From NCBI RefSeq assembly GCF_000701505.1, contig NZ_JNJB01000001.1, positions 682,001-746,000 on the forward strand: a stretch of DNA of 64,000 nt. Direction: 5' to 3'. The DNA is from Dyadobacter crusticola DSM 16708 (GTDB taxonomy: Bacteria > Bacteroidota > Bacteroidia > Cytophagales > Spirosomataceae). Position 1 is the first letter of the stretch. Each line of letters starts with the position of its first letter. The notes below the pieces were generated by a model, which was not told the DNA's origin, made no database searches, and worked only from the letters and a program-made list of their open reading frames with translations. Positions 9,465-18,646 of this stretch are shown here, piece by piece. A program made the translations under genes and the position numbers.

Positions 9465-10522
9465 TGATGGTGGAGAACAAGATTTCAACTAAGAGGGAAA
9501 CGCTGGAAGTAAGCATAGCAGATTTGCTGGATTTTGTAAGAAGGTACTTTCTTGTATTAATAATGGCACCCGCTTGCTTTGCAGTGGTAGGAATATTGTA
9601 CAGTTTTTTACTTCCGAAACTTTTTACAGCACAAACCATCCTTCTTCCTGAATATGGAATGTCAGGACAGGGTTCGTTTTTCAGTATGGCTGTAAATGCT
9701 GACAGAGGCGGCGCAGAAAAATTGGTACCAGAGCTTTACCCTAACATTCTTAGAAGTACCCCATTTGGTCAATATTTATTAAAGCAACCTGTAACTGACG
9801 AATCCGGTAAAAACTACCCAAGCCTTCGTCAATATTTCGAGAGTGATACTACTCAAAGCCTGGTTACACGTGTTAAGTCGCTATTTAGATCTAAGCCAGC
9901 TCTAACAAAAGCTCAAAAGTCGCTCCCTAAGTCTAATATAATCTCCCTTACTATTGACGAGCAAGCCAAGATTTCAGCAGCAATCGGACTGGTAAGTATC
10001 AATGTGGATGATAAGAATGGAATTATTACGATTGAATGTGAAATGGAAGATCCTGTAATAGCAGCTATGATCGTGGAGAGTGCAAAGGAATACCTTGTTC
10101 AATACGTAGAAGATTACCGGACTTCAAAAACCAGCAACCAGGCATTATTTCTTGATGAAAGAGTAAAAGAGGCGAAAGCGCGTCAGGATAAAGCGGAGTA
10201 TGCTTTATCAAGCTACCGCGACCGAAATAGGAATGCATTTCTAAATGTAGCCAGAATTGAAGAACAGCGGTTGCAGGCAGAGTATGTACTTGCCCAGTCA
10301 ATTTATTCTGATCTGGTTGTTAAGCTTGAACAATCAAAAATCAAGGTGAAGGAAGAAAAGCCGGTATTTAAAATTCTTGAACCGGCTAAGGTACCGATCA
10401 ACAAAAGCAGCCCGAAGAGATTTATAATTGCTTTCGTATTTGCAGTGGTCAGTGCAATTCTTACACTCATTTACATTGTCTTTTTTAGAGAGAAGTACCA
10501 TTTGCTATTGCTCGAAAAGTAA
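9464..10522 (+). CDS. Wzz-type chain length determinant / export co-protein without kinase
   Basis: A 352-aa inner-membrane protein of the polysaccharide co-polymerase type. Transmembrane helices are at about 27-50 (YFLVLIMAPACFAVVGILYS) and 319-341. The part between is periplasmic and contains a coiled-coil stretch at about 225-285 (rich in Lys, Ala, Glu and Gln). The C-terminus ends about 10 residues after the second helix, so there is no Walker-type tyrosine kinase domain as in Wzc. It overlaps the SLBB gene by 1 nt and probably forms the envelope-spanning complex with it, controlling chain length. No separate BY-kinase gene is seen in the locus. Confidence 0.85.
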   Translation: MMVENKISTKRETLEVSIADLLDFVRRYFLVLIMAPACFAVVGILYSFLLPKLFTAQTILLPEYGMSGQGSFFSMAVNADRGGAEKLVPELYPNILRSTPFGQYLLKQPVTDESGKNYPSLRQYFESDTTQSLVTRVKSLFRSKPALTKAQKSLPKSNIISLTIDEQAKISAAIGLVSINVDDKNGIITIECEMEDPVIAAMIVESAKEYLVQYVEDYRTSKTSNQALFLDERVKEAKARQDKAEYALSSYRDRNRNAFLNVARIEEQRLQAEYVLAQSIYSDLVVKLEQSKIKVKEEKPVFKILEPAKVPINKSSPKRFIIAFVFAVVSAILTLIYIVFFREKYHLLLLEK

Positions 10523-10582
10523 ATTTTGCAAAGGCGGAATTTTGTATTTCTGCTTATTAGTCACACTATCAAACCAAATTTC

Positions 10583-11356
10583 ATGAAGGTAGTATTGCTT
10601 GCGGGAGGATTAGGCACTCGTCTTTCCGAAGAAACAGTATCAAGGCCAAAACCCATGGTCGAAATAGGTGGGAGCCCTATTTTGTGGCATATCATGAAGA
10701 TCTATGCTTCACACGGCTTCAACGACTTCGTTGTTTGCCTCGGTTACAAAGGCTACGTAATCAAAGAATATTTTGCGAACTACTTCCTTCACCAATCTGA
10801 TGTCACTTTTGACATGAAGGAAAACCGAATGGAAATTCACAACTCACAAGCTGAACCCTGGCGTGTTACATTGGTGGATACCGGTACTGAAACAATGACC
10901 GGAGGCCGGGTGAAACGGGTTCAAAAATATCTTGACAATCAACCCTTTCTACTTACTTATGGCGATGGCGTTGGTAGTGTTGACATTAAGCAGCTGGTAA
11001 ACTTCCACCAGCAGAACAACAAACTACTTACCGTTACAGCTGTACAACCTTCCGGCCGCTTTGGGGCTTTGAATATTTCAGAGAACGACGATAGCGTAGT
11101 CTCCTTTATGGAGAAGCCAAAAGGCGACGGAGCCTGGATCAATGGTGGCTTTTTTGTATGTGAGCCAGAGGTATTGAACTACATTTCTGCCGATAGTACT
11201 ATCTTTGAAAAAGAGCCTCTTGAAAACATTGCTGCTGACGGCAAAATGGTCGCTTATCGGCACAATGGATTTTGGAAGCCTATGGATACCCTCCGCGACA
11301 AACAGGAACTCGAAAGTCTTTGGAATTCAGGACAAGCTCCCTGGAAAAACTGGTAA
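10583..11356 (+). CDS. rfbF: Glucose-1-phosphate cytidylyltransferase
   Basis: A 257-aa nucleotidyltransferase that makes CDP-glucose from CTP and glucose 1-phosphate. The start at 10583 places the nucleotide-binding signature MKVVLLAGGLGTRLSEET at the N-terminus. An upstream TTG at 10526 would add 19 non-conserved residues and is not used here. Other family signatures are KPMVEIGGSPILWHIM, LTYGDGVG and GGFFVCEPEV. The length equals characterised RfbF/DdhA. It is followed 8 bp later by rfbG, the next enzyme in the pathway, which strongly supports the CTP rather than dTTP specificity. Confidence 0.93.
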   Translation: MKVVLLAGGLGTRLSEETVSRPKPMVEIGGSPILWHIMKIYASHGFNDFVVCLGYKGYVIKEYFANYFLHQSDVTFDMKENRMEIHNSQAEPWRVTLVDTGTETMTGGRVKRVQKYLDNQPFLLTYGDGVGSVDIKQLVNFHQQNNKLLTVTAVQPSGRFGALNISENDDSVVSFMEKPKGDGAWINGGFFVCEPEVLNYISADSTIFEKEPLENIAADGKMVAYRHNGFWKPMDTLRDKQELESLWNSGQAPWKNW

Positions 11357-11364
11357 GTTCTCTT

Positions 11365-12444
11365 ATGAATTACAAACATCTGCCTCAATATTACAGAGGG
11401 AAAAAAGTGTTTCTTACGGGACATACAGGCTTCAAAGGAAGCTGGCTCTTATACTGGCTGCATTTACTAGGCGCGGAAGTGAAAGGTTATGCGCTGGCAC
11501 CTACCAACGAGAATGATTTATACAATTGCATTCATGGTGATCAGCTGTGTACTTCGGTAATCAGTAATATCATGGATCGCGAGCGACTTGTTGAAGAGAT
11601 TACCTCCTTTCAACCTGACTTTGTGTTCCATTTAGCAGCTCAGCCACTGGTAAGGCTTTCCTACGAAATTCCTGCAGAGACTTTTGCAGTGAATGCAGTA
11701 GGAACTGCTCACGTGCTTGATGCTGTTCGGCTTCTGCTAAATCAATGCGTTACTGTTTTGATTACTACCGACAAGGTTTATGAAAACAAAGAGTGGCACT
11801 TTCCATATCGCGAGGCGGACCAGCTTGGAGGTTACGATCCTTACAGCGCAAGTAAGGCCTGCGCTGAACTGGTTATCAGCTCTTACCGAAATTCCTTTTT
11901 CAATCCGGCCAGCTACGATTCTCACCAAAAGGCAATTGCGAGTGCAAGAGCTGGCAATGTAATCGGCGGTGGCGATTGGGCTAAGGACAGGATCATACCG
12001 GATATAGTGAGGGCTTTGCAAAATAACGAAGTGATCACCGTGCGAAATCCCAAATCAGTGCGGCCTTGGCAGCACGTACTTGAACCACTGGGCGGCTACC
12101 TGCATTTGGGCACAAAGCTTGTCGACAATCCTTTGAAATACAGCCGTAGCTATAATTTCGGGCCGCTTGCTGAGGATAATCTTACCGTAAAGCAGCTCGC
12201 TGAACAGGCTATTACTTACTGGGGAAGCGGCCAGTTTGAAACGCCTGCACTGGCAGGGCAGCCGCACGAAGCGGGGCTTTTGAAACTAGATATCAGCCTG
12301 GCAATAAATGAGCTGCTTTGGAAGCCGAAATACAATGCGGAAACTGCAATAGCAAAGACGCTGGAATGGTATAAAACCTTCTCGAATACACCATCCGAGA
12401 TAGAAGCGCAAACAAAGAAGACAATTCTAGCCTATGCGAACTGA
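11365..12444 (+). CDS. rfbG: CDP-glucose 4,6-dehydratase
   Basis: A 359-aa short-chain dehydrogenase/reductase-fold enzyme that converts CDP-glucose to CDP-4-keto-6-deoxyglucose. The NAD site is FLTGHTGFKGSWL near residue 15. The catalytic Tyr and Lys are in YDPYSASKACAEL, and ITTDKVY carries the conserved Thr-Asp-Lys. A reading starting at 11272 would overlap rfbF by 85 bp; the ATG at 11365 gives the conserved family start and sits 8 bp after the rfbF stop. Its last 11 bp overlap the following reductase gene. Together with rfbF it commits the locus to a CDP-linked 6-deoxyhexose. Confidence 0.93.
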   Translation: MNYKHLPQYYRGKKVFLTGHTGFKGSWLLYWLHLLGAEVKGYALAPTNENDLYNCIHGDQLCTSVISNIMDRERLVEEITSFQPDFVFHLAAQPLVRLSYEIPAETFAVNAVGTAHVLDAVRLLLNQCVTVLITTDKVYENKEWHFPYREADQLGGYDPYSASKACAELVISSYRNSFFNPASYDSHQKAIASARAGNVIGGGDWAKDRIIPDIVRALQNNEVITVRNPKSVRPWQHVLEPLGGYLHLGTKLVDNPLKYSRSYNFGPLAEDNLTVKQLAEQAITYWGSGQFETPALAGQPHEAGLLKLDISLAINELLWKPKYNAETAIAKTLEWYKTFSNTPSEIEAQTKKTILAYAN

Positions 12445-13324
12445 AGTAGCAGTTATTGGTAGCGATTCCTTTCTTTCCATTGATCTGGTTAAGACCCTTT
12501 CGGCAAAATATCAGATTACAGGTTTTAGCCGGAACAACAGCCAAAAGCTAGCAGAGCACGTTGTCTTCGACTATCCGAAAACTAAAATAGATTTCGACGC
12601 ATTGTTGCGCTTTGATCACATCATCTACTGTGCGGGAAGTGGTATTCAGGCTGGCAAGGGTGAAGATTTTGTTTATGAGCTAAACACATACCTTCCTCTG
12701 GAAATCGCATTATTCCTCAATAAACATAGTTTCGAAGGAAAGTACATTACTTTTGGCTCTTATGCCGAGATTGGCAATAATACTGTTGACCGGGCATATA
12801 CAGAGGATGATCTTCTAATGTCGAGACTCCCGGTACCTAATAATTACTGCGTTTCAAAGCGGCTGTTATCCCGGTTTTTCGATAGCGCCAACTTTTCGAC
12901 CCGGTTTTTTCACCTCATTTTACCCACTATTTATGGAAAAGGTGAAAATTCAATGCGGCTTGTCCCTTATCTCGTGTCTTCTTTGACTAATAAACAAAAA
13001 CCGAAGCTAACCGGAGGGCATCAAAAGCGACAGTATATTCATTCCAAAGATGTTGCTTCTTTGCTGGATGCATTGCTGCAATCTGACGATGTGCCGGCTG
13101 GGATATACAATGTACCCAGCTACGAAACGCAGTTTGTAAAAGACATTATCGTCAGTATATATGCAGCGCTAGGCGCAGACGAATCTTTAAGCCCCGATAG
13201 TCTGCAACGTTACGATGAAACCATGAAATACCTGGAATTGGATTTTACCAAAATGAAAAACCAGTTTCCCTGGTGGAAGCCAACGATTTCTATTTTAGAC
13301 AGTATTGAGGAATACCTCAACTGA
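12434..13324 (+). CDS. NAD-dependent epimerase/dehydratase-like protein, probable CDP-4-ketohexose reductase
   Basis: A 296-aa extended SDR-fold protein. The usual TGxxGxxG is replaced by VIGSDSFLS, a weak glycine motif, while the catalytic YCVSK (YxxxK) at about residue 138 is intact. It overlaps rfbG by 11 bp, so it very likely works on the RfbG product, reducing CDP-4-keto-6-deoxyglucose. No CDP-4-keto-6-deoxyglucose-3-dehydratase (rfbH/ddhC) is seen, so the expected product is a CDP-6-deoxyhexose and not a 3,6-dideoxyhexose. Which stereoisomer is formed cannot be read from the sequence. An epimerase role is the alternative. Confidence 0.75.
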   Translation: MRTEVAVIGSDSFLSIDLVKTLSAKYQITGFSRNNSQKLAEHVVFDYPKTKIDFDALLRFDHIIYCAGSGIQAGKGEDFVYELNTYLPLEIALFLNKHSFEGKYITFGSYAEIGNNTVDRAYTEDDLLMSRLPVPNNYCVSKRLLSRFFDSANFSTRFFHLILPTIYGKGENSMRLVPYLVSSLTNKQKPKLTGGHQKRQYIHSKDVASLLDALLQSDDVPAGIYNVPSYETQFVKDIIVSIYAALGADESLSPDSLQRYDETMKYLELDFTKMKNQFPWWKPTISILDSIEEYLN

Positions 13325-13379
13325 GTAGTTAAACAAATGTGAATGTCGCGTTAACAGCTTGTCATTCATAGCCAGATAT

Positions 13380-14309
13380 ATGAAACTAAGTATTATTATT
13401 CCAACCTATAATCGGACAGAGTTTTTACTCAGAAACCTTGAAATACTGGAGGAGATAATAGAGCAGGGGGAATTTACTAATGAGATCTCGATTATTATAT
13501 CTGATAATTGTTCGCCTGACGATACTTTCCAGCAAGTTACTGCATTTAAGAACCGGAATAAGCTGCGCATTGATTTATATCGCCAGTCAGAGAATATTGG
13601 TTTGAAGGCTAATGTACTGTTCGTTTTGGAGAAAGCAACTGCGGAGTACGTGATGTTCCTTGGCGATGATGACTACATCGGTTACGAGTACCTAACAGAA
13701 TGCATGCGTATTTTAAGAACAGATCCAACAACCACATATATTGTTCCAAATTATGTGCCTGTATCAGTAGATGACGAAATCGTTTCTGAGTCACGAGATC
13801 CGATTGGGCCTGTCAGAAAAATGGCAGCCGGACCAAAAGCCATACTAAAATATGCCTGGAAAGCGCATCAAATGAGCGGGCTGATTTTCAAAACGCGAGG
13901 ACTTTTTGAAGAGTACAACAGATACAAGGTTGATAATTTATACCCTTATATCTTCTTTGCTGGAATGTGTTGTCTCAGAGGATCAACATACCAGATTACG
14001 GAATTTCCGGTGCGGGTAGTTCAACCCGTTAAAAAGAAAGATTGGGGTTACGGAGAAGACGGGCTAATCAATGATCTTTTTGATAATTACAGAAAGTTGC
14101 CAATCTCTACTGGTCTTCGTTTTAAGTCTGAGGCGTCATTAATGTTCATCCAATTCTGGCGGCTGACCATGTATAGCTCGCAAGGTCAAAAAGCATTTTG
14201 GAAAGCAGCGCGGAGTATTGCTTTTGCTAAAAATGCCAGTGTATGGTTTACCCTGTTCTTTCCTGTTATGCTGGTTTTGATCAAGCTAAGACGAAAATTT
14301 GAGTCATAA
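13380..14309 (+). CDS. Family 2 glycosyltransferase (GT-A fold)
   Basis: A 309-aa cytoplasmic glycosyltransferase. The start at 13380 gives MKLSIIIPTYNRTEFLL, the standard GT2 opening; a TTG seven codons earlier is not needed. The nucleotide-sugar part shows IIISDNCSPDD and the metal-binding LGDDDY. The C-terminus has a hydrophobic helix (WFTLFFPVMLVLIK) that may attach it to the membrane. It probably adds one sugar to the lipid-linked repeat unit. The donor is unknown. Its stop overlaps the flippase ATG by 1 nt. Confidence 0.88.
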   Translation: MKLSIIIPTYNRTEFLLRNLEILEEIIEQGEFTNEISIIISDNCSPDDTFQQVTAFKNRNKLRIDLYRQSENIGLKANVLFVLEKATAEYVMFLGDDDYIGYEYLTECMRILRTDPTTTYIVPNYVPVSVDDEIVSESRDPIGPVRKMAAGPKAILKYAWKAHQMSGLIFKTRGLFEEYNRYKVDNLYPYIFFAGMCCLRGSTYQITEFPVRVVQPVKKKDWGYGEDGLINDLFDNYRKLPISTGLRFKSEASLMFIQFWRLTMYSSQGQKAFWKAARSIAFAKNASVWFTLFFPVMLVLIKLRRKFES

Positions 14310-15757
14310 TGCACATTCAAGGGGAGATCAGGCGCGGAACAATAGCAGTTTTTATATCGAAGTACAGTAACATCTTGATTGGTTTGGGAATAAACTCTGT
14401 ACTCGCCCGGCTACTTTCGCCAGGAGAGTATGGTATTTTGGGCATTGTGACTGTATTTATTTCATTCTTTTACATTCTAAGTGATATTGGAATTGGAGTA
14501 GCGATTATTCAGGATCAGAGTCTGTCACAGAAAGACACGTCTGACATTTTCAAAATCAGTGTTTTTCTAAGTCTGGTACTAGCTGTTTCATTTGCATTGC
14601 TTTCATCAGCGATCGCATGGTATTATGAAAATGAGGTTTACAAGCCGATAGGCCAACTGCTGGCAGTCAGCGTTTTCTTTAGCTCGCTATCAGTTATACC
14701 TAAAAGCTTGTTATCGAAATCCCGTTCATTCAAGCTGATCGGAACTATTGAAGTGATCGTTGCCGTGATTACAGGTGCCTGCGCGATCTATCTGGCGAGT
14801 CGCGGGTGGAGTTACTACTCTATTGTCTGGCGTTCAATTCTATCGAGTACCATTATTTTTTTTCTGCATGTATACTTTTCAAAGCTGACTATCTTCAAAG
14901 GATTCAGCTTATCAGGGTTTAGAAAAATTGCCCGTTACTCTTTTTTCCAGTTTGCATTTAACTTTATCAACTACTTTTCGCGAAATTTGGATAATATACT
15001 GATTGGTAAGTTCATGGGAAATCAAAGTTTGGGTATATACAATCAATCTTACCAGCTTATGATGTATCCAGTGTCAAACCTGACACATGTAATAACACCA
15101 GTCTTGCATCCTGTCCTGGCGAAATTTAAAGATCAGCCGAGAATTATCTTTGAGGAATACTTGAAGGTTGTAAATATTCTCGCCATGCTCGGGGTTCCAG
15201 TTTCGATACTGATTTTCTTCTCTGCAGACGAGATCATTTATATCTTGCTTGGAAGCAAATGGATGGAAGTCGTGCCAATTCTGCGGGTATTTAGCATAAC
15301 TATCTGGGTGCAAATGATTACCTCCAGTGCAGGAGCGATATTTCAGGCTGTGGGTAGGACAGATACATTATTTAAGTTAGGTCTTTTCAGTGCGGTAACA
15401 ATTGTCATTTCCATTTTTTCCGGGGTTATTTATTTTAAGTCGTTAACTGCAACAGCAATATCACTATCCATCGCTTTTGGAGTGAATTTCATAACCGTCT
15501 TTTTTATCCTGATTTCAAACCTGTTAAAGGAGAATCTCGCTGCTTTTATACAAAAAATCGTTTCACAGCTTCCGCTCGCCTTTGTTTTGATCTTACTATT
15601 AAGCGGTGCCGAGAAGTACATCACGCCCCACATTTCCAGCAGATCGCATATTGTTCTACTGGCAATTAAGTTCAGTATTGTTGGAGTAGTATTCTCAATA
15701 TTCCATTTTAAGAAGTTCTCAGGGATTCTAAAGAAATTTTCAAAAGCTACCTCCTAG
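14309..15757 (+). CDS. Lipid-linked oligosaccharide flippase (Wzx/MOP superfamily)
   Basis: A 482-aa polytopic membrane protein with about 12-14 hydrophobic helices, of the polysaccharide biosynthesis transporter group. The N-terminal region contains GLGINSVLARLLSPGEYGILGI, written here with its key residues SPGEYG, typical of Wzx-like flippases. It should turn the undecaprenyl-linked repeat unit to the periplasmic face. It is coupled by a 1-nt overlap to the upstream GT2 gene. With the EpsG-type protein at 18647 and the Wzz-like protein it completes a Wzx/Wzy-dependent pathway. Confidence 0.88.
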   Translation: MHIQGEIRRGTIAVFISKYSNILIGLGINSVLARLLSPGEYGILGIVTVFISFFYILSDIGIGVAIIQDQSLSQKDTSDIFKISVFLSLVLAVSFALLSSAIAWYYENEVYKPIGQLLAVSVFFSSLSVIPKSLLSKSRSFKLIGTIEVIVAVITGACAIYLASRGWSYYSIVWRSILSSTIIFFLHVYFSKLTIFKGFSLSGFRKIARYSFFQFAFNFINYFSRNLDNILIGKFMGNQSLGIYNQSYQLMMYPVSNLTHVITPVLHPVLAKFKDQPRIIFEEYLKVVNILAMLGVPVSILIFFSADEIIYILLGSKWMEVVPILRVFSITIWVQMITSSAGAIFQAVGRTDTLFKLGLFSAVTIVISIFSGVIYFKSLTATAISLSIAFGVNFITVFFILISNLLKENLAAFIQKIVSQLPLAFVLILLLSGAEKYITPHISSRSHIVLLAIKFSIVGVVFSIFHFKKFSGILKKFSKATS

Positions 15758-15808
15758 ATGGGATAGATTGCTAATAATTAATCATCATTTACACATCACG
15801 ATAATTCT

Positions 15809-16555
15809 ATGTACGTAAGAGAGCCTGGTATTGAACGACTTTACCCTTCCATATTCGGAAGAATGGCAACACGCTATTACTATCTGAGACAATTAAGGCA
15901 AGCAATTGAAGAAGTTATTGAAAAATATGTTGCAAGTAGCCCCGTTAGGTTAGTTTTGGCTGATTATGGATGCGGGAATAAACCATATGAATCTCTGATA
16001 GCTCCTTTTGTCGAAAAATATATCGGCATTGACTTACCTGAAAACAAGATAGCAGATATCCATATTAAGCCTGAAGGTACAATCACATTAGATGAGCAAA
16101 GCCTGGATGTAGTTCTGTCGACGCAAGTTCTTGAACACGTTGTGAATCCTGCGCTTTATCTTACGGAAGCTCATAGGGTTTTAAAAGACGATGGGCAACT
16201 GATCCTAAGTACTCACGGCTACTGGATGTTCCATCCAGATCCAACAGACTTGTGGCGGTGGACATCAACAGGACTTAGGAAGGTGGTAGAAGATGCCGGT
16301 TTCGAGGTAGTCTCTTTTAAGGGAATTATAGGCAGATCAGCAATGGGGCTACAACTCTTCCAAGACGGTATCACATTCTCAATTCCAAAATCTCTTCGCC
16401 CCGTTCTTGCCATCATAATGCAGCCGCTGATTATTTTATTCGACAAAATCCCATCACAGAAAGCAAAAGATAGAGATGCGTGTACTTTTATCCTGGTTGC
16501 AAAAAAGGTAGTTCAAACTCACCGCGATAATGCACACGCTACACGAAGCCTATAA
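15809..16555 (+). CDS. Class I SAM-dependent methyltransferase
   Basis: A 248-aa Rossmann-fold methyltransferase. SAM-binding motif I is seen as LADYGCGNKPYE near residue 50, the acidic residue after strand 2 in GIDLPE, and motif IV/V-like STQVLEHV followed by EAHRVLKDDGQLILSTHG. In a capsule locus it may O-methylate a sugar or cap the chain end, but small-molecule roles cannot be excluded. It lies 51 bp after the flippase gene, in the same direction. Confidence 0.85.
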   Translation: MYVREPGIERLYPSIFGRMATRYYYLRQLRQAIEEVIEKYVASSPVRLVLADYGCGNKPYESLIAPFVEKYIGIDLPENKIADIHIKPEGTITLDEQSLDVVLSTQVLEHVVNPALYLTEAHRVLKDDGQLILSTHGYWMFHPDPTDLWRWTSTGLRKVVEDAGFEVVSFKGIIGRSAMGLQLFQDGITFSIPKSLRPVLAIIMQPLIILFDKIPSQKAKDRDACTFILVAKKVVQTHRDNAHATRSL

Positions 16556-16590
16556 GATCGCTGCAAAGGGCTATTTATACGCCATTACCA

Positions 16591-17754
16591 ATGAGTGAAC
16601 AGATTCTAATGACTGGTAATAAAATCAAAATAATAACATTTAGCCATTATGGGCAGCTTTATGGGGCTAATAGGTCGTTACTGACGCTATTAATCTCCTG
16701 TTGTGATAAGATTGAATGGTGGGTAATTTGTCGTAGAGAGGGCGATTTTACAAAGGAGTTGGCAAAGGCCGGCATTAAGTTCAGTGTAATTGACTTCAAA
16801 TCTGACGTTTATTCCCCACCTCTCAGTTTTCCATTACTTCGTGGATGCTACAAGCTTCTCTACAATTTAGGAATTGCACTTTACCTGGCAATTCTGGTGG
16901 CCAGGAAAGGAGTGAATCTCGTTCACACAAATTCATCGGTGATCTTTATTGGATCATTGGTGGCATTTTTTTCGAGGAAAAAACATCTTTGGCATATCAG
17001 AGAATTTGTTTACGAAGACTATAATTTGCGATACAGCCTGGGGAAAGCCGCCTTTAACTTCTTCGCAAAGCGCGCAGCCTGTAACATCTGCATCTCTAAA
17101 AGTATCCAGGAAACCAGGTATATACAAAGTAATGTAAAAGCCATAACCAGAATTATATATAATGGTCTGGTAACAGAAGAATTGGTACCACCCAAACAGC
17201 GAAATGCAGCAGACGTGGTGACTATCTCGATTGTTGGAGTGATAAATCCGGCAAAGAATCAGCTTATGGCAGTGAAGGCTGTCAACTTGTTGCTCAAGAA
17301 AAACATAAATGTAAAGCTGAAAATCGTTGGAGACGTCGGCTCGCCCGACTATCACAAGGTTCTGACTGACTACATTGACCATGAAAATATTGGCAGCCGC
17401 GTGGAATTCGTAGGATTTGTAAAAGAAACATCTCGTATTTTCAAGGACACTGATATTTCACTGATGTGCTCTTTCAGTGAAGCATTTGGAAGAGTTACAG
17501 TAGAAAGTATGATGTACGGTGTCCCTGTTGTTGCTTTTGGCTCTCATGGTACTATCGAAATCATTGATAATGAAGTTAACGGACTGCTCTATTTTGGTGA
17601 CGAGTCAACTATGGCGCAACAAATCGAAGTACTGATCCAAAATCCGGAATTATATGCCAGAATCTCAAAGAATGCAGTTGAAGATGTAAGGAAGCACTTT
17701 ACAATAAAGACGTATGTCAACAATTTCGTAGACGAAGCAACCCGTCATATATAG
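16591..17754 (+). CDS. Family 4 glycosyltransferase (GT-B fold)
   Basis: A 387-aa glycosyltransferase. The N-terminal domain contains YGANRSLLTLL, typical for GT4 enzymes. The C-terminal domain has IVGVINPAKNQ and the retaining EX7E motif EAFGRVTVE followed by MYGVPVVAF. It should transfer a sugar from a nucleotide donor in the cytoplasm. The ATG at 16591 is used; an internal ATG at 16612 (MTGNKIKIITF) would also give a full domain. Donor and acceptor are unknown. Confidence 0.88.
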   Translation: MSEQILMTGNKIKIITFSHYGQLYGANRSLLTLLISCCDKIEWWVICRREGDFTKELAKAGIKFSVIDFKSDVYSPPLSFPLLRGCYKLLYNLGIALYLAILVARKGVNLVHTNSSVIFIGSLVAFFSRKKHLWHIREFVYEDYNLRYSLGKAAFNFFAKRAACNICISKSIQETRYIQSNVKAITRIIYNGLVTEELVPPKQRNAADVVTISIVGVINPAKNQLMAVKAVNLLLKKNINVKLKIVGDVGSPDYHKVLTDYIDHENIGSRVEFVGFVKETSRIFKDTDISLMCSFSEAFGRVTVESMMYGVPVVAFGSHGTIEIIDNEVNGLLYFGDESTMAQQIEVLIQNPELYARISKNAVEDVRKHFTIKTYVNNFVDEATRHI

Positions 17755-17809
17755 TCTATTTTAGCCCCAATCTAAATACCATGGACTATGTTCCACATTA
17801 GAATCTGAG

Positions 17810-18622
17810 ATGAGCAATCCAAATCCCAAAATATCTATTATAACTGTTGTAAGAAACGGAGAGCAGTATATTCAACATGCAATACAAAGTATTTTAGATC
17901 AAACTTATCCTAACATAGAATATGTAATTATTGACGGAAAGTCAAGCGACGGTACAATAAAGATCATCGAAAAGTATGCTTCCAGAATTGCCACATGGAT
18001 AAGTGAATCTGATAACGGAATTTACGATGCAATGAACAAGGGAGTGCGGCTATCATCAGGCGATTGGGTGCTTTTCATCAATTCAGACGATTATCTCGCC
18101 ACTCCAACAGTTATTGAGGAAGCTGTGACCTATTTAACAGACTGCAATGATTTGGTCGCATATGGAAAGGTCACATATTTATATCCCCACGATTCAGAAA
18201 TCGATGTAGGTGAGCAATGGTCTAAAATTAAGAACAGGTTCAGATCTGTTGGCATGTCAATGGGACACCAGGCGATCTTCCATTCTAGGAAACTATTTGC
18301 GCAACGCGAATTTGACACATCCTTTGCTATTTGTGGTGACTACGATCTACTACTAAGTAACCTTAAATCCAATGATGCAACCTATATTCCCTTAGTTATA
18401 TCCAGAATGAGAATGGAAGGGGTCAGCAGCACAGCTAGTAAATTTAAGTTGCTATCCGAGACGAGAAAAGCTCAAAGAAAAAATAATGTTTATCCAAATC
18501 TTCCGTCTATATCCTGGATTAAATCATCTGTTAGAATAGTGGTAGTTGACTTCATTATCAGGAAGATTGGGGTACAGGGAAAAAACAGGTTAAAAAACCT
18601 GTTAAAATTCAATATAAAATAG
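17810..18622 (+). CDS. Family 2 glycosyltransferase (WcaE/WfgS-like)
   Basis: A 270-aa GT-A enzyme. The opening ISIITVVRNGEQYIQHAI and the segments YVIIDGKSSDGT and FINSDDYL (donor/metal binding) are those of GT2 proteins found in colanic-acid-like clusters. The C-terminal 60 residues are basic and probably contact the membrane. It is followed 24 bp later by the polymerase-like gene. The donor is unknown. Confidence 0.88.
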   Translation: MSNPNPKISIITVVRNGEQYIQHAIQSILDQTYPNIEYVIIDGKSSDGTIKIIEKYASRIATWISESDNGIYDAMNKGVRLSSGDWVLFINSDDYLATPTVIEEAVTYLTDCNDLVAYGKVTYLYPHDSEIDVGEQWSKIKNRFRSVGMSMGHQAIFHSRKLFAQREFDTSFAICGDYDLLLSNLKSNDATYIPLVISRMRMEGVSSTASKFKLLSETRKAQRKNNVYPNLPSISWIKSSVRIVVVDFIIRKIGVQGKNRLKNLLKFNIK

Positions 18623-18646
18623 AGTAACAGAGACAGATCGTCTCAA

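Noticed and set aside
10526..10582. TTG start for rfbF, and similar early starts for rfbG (11272), GT2 (13359), GT4 (28512) and Wzi copy 1 (30920)
   Set aside because: Internal ATG codons give the conserved N-termini or a proper signal peptide and natural gene spacing.
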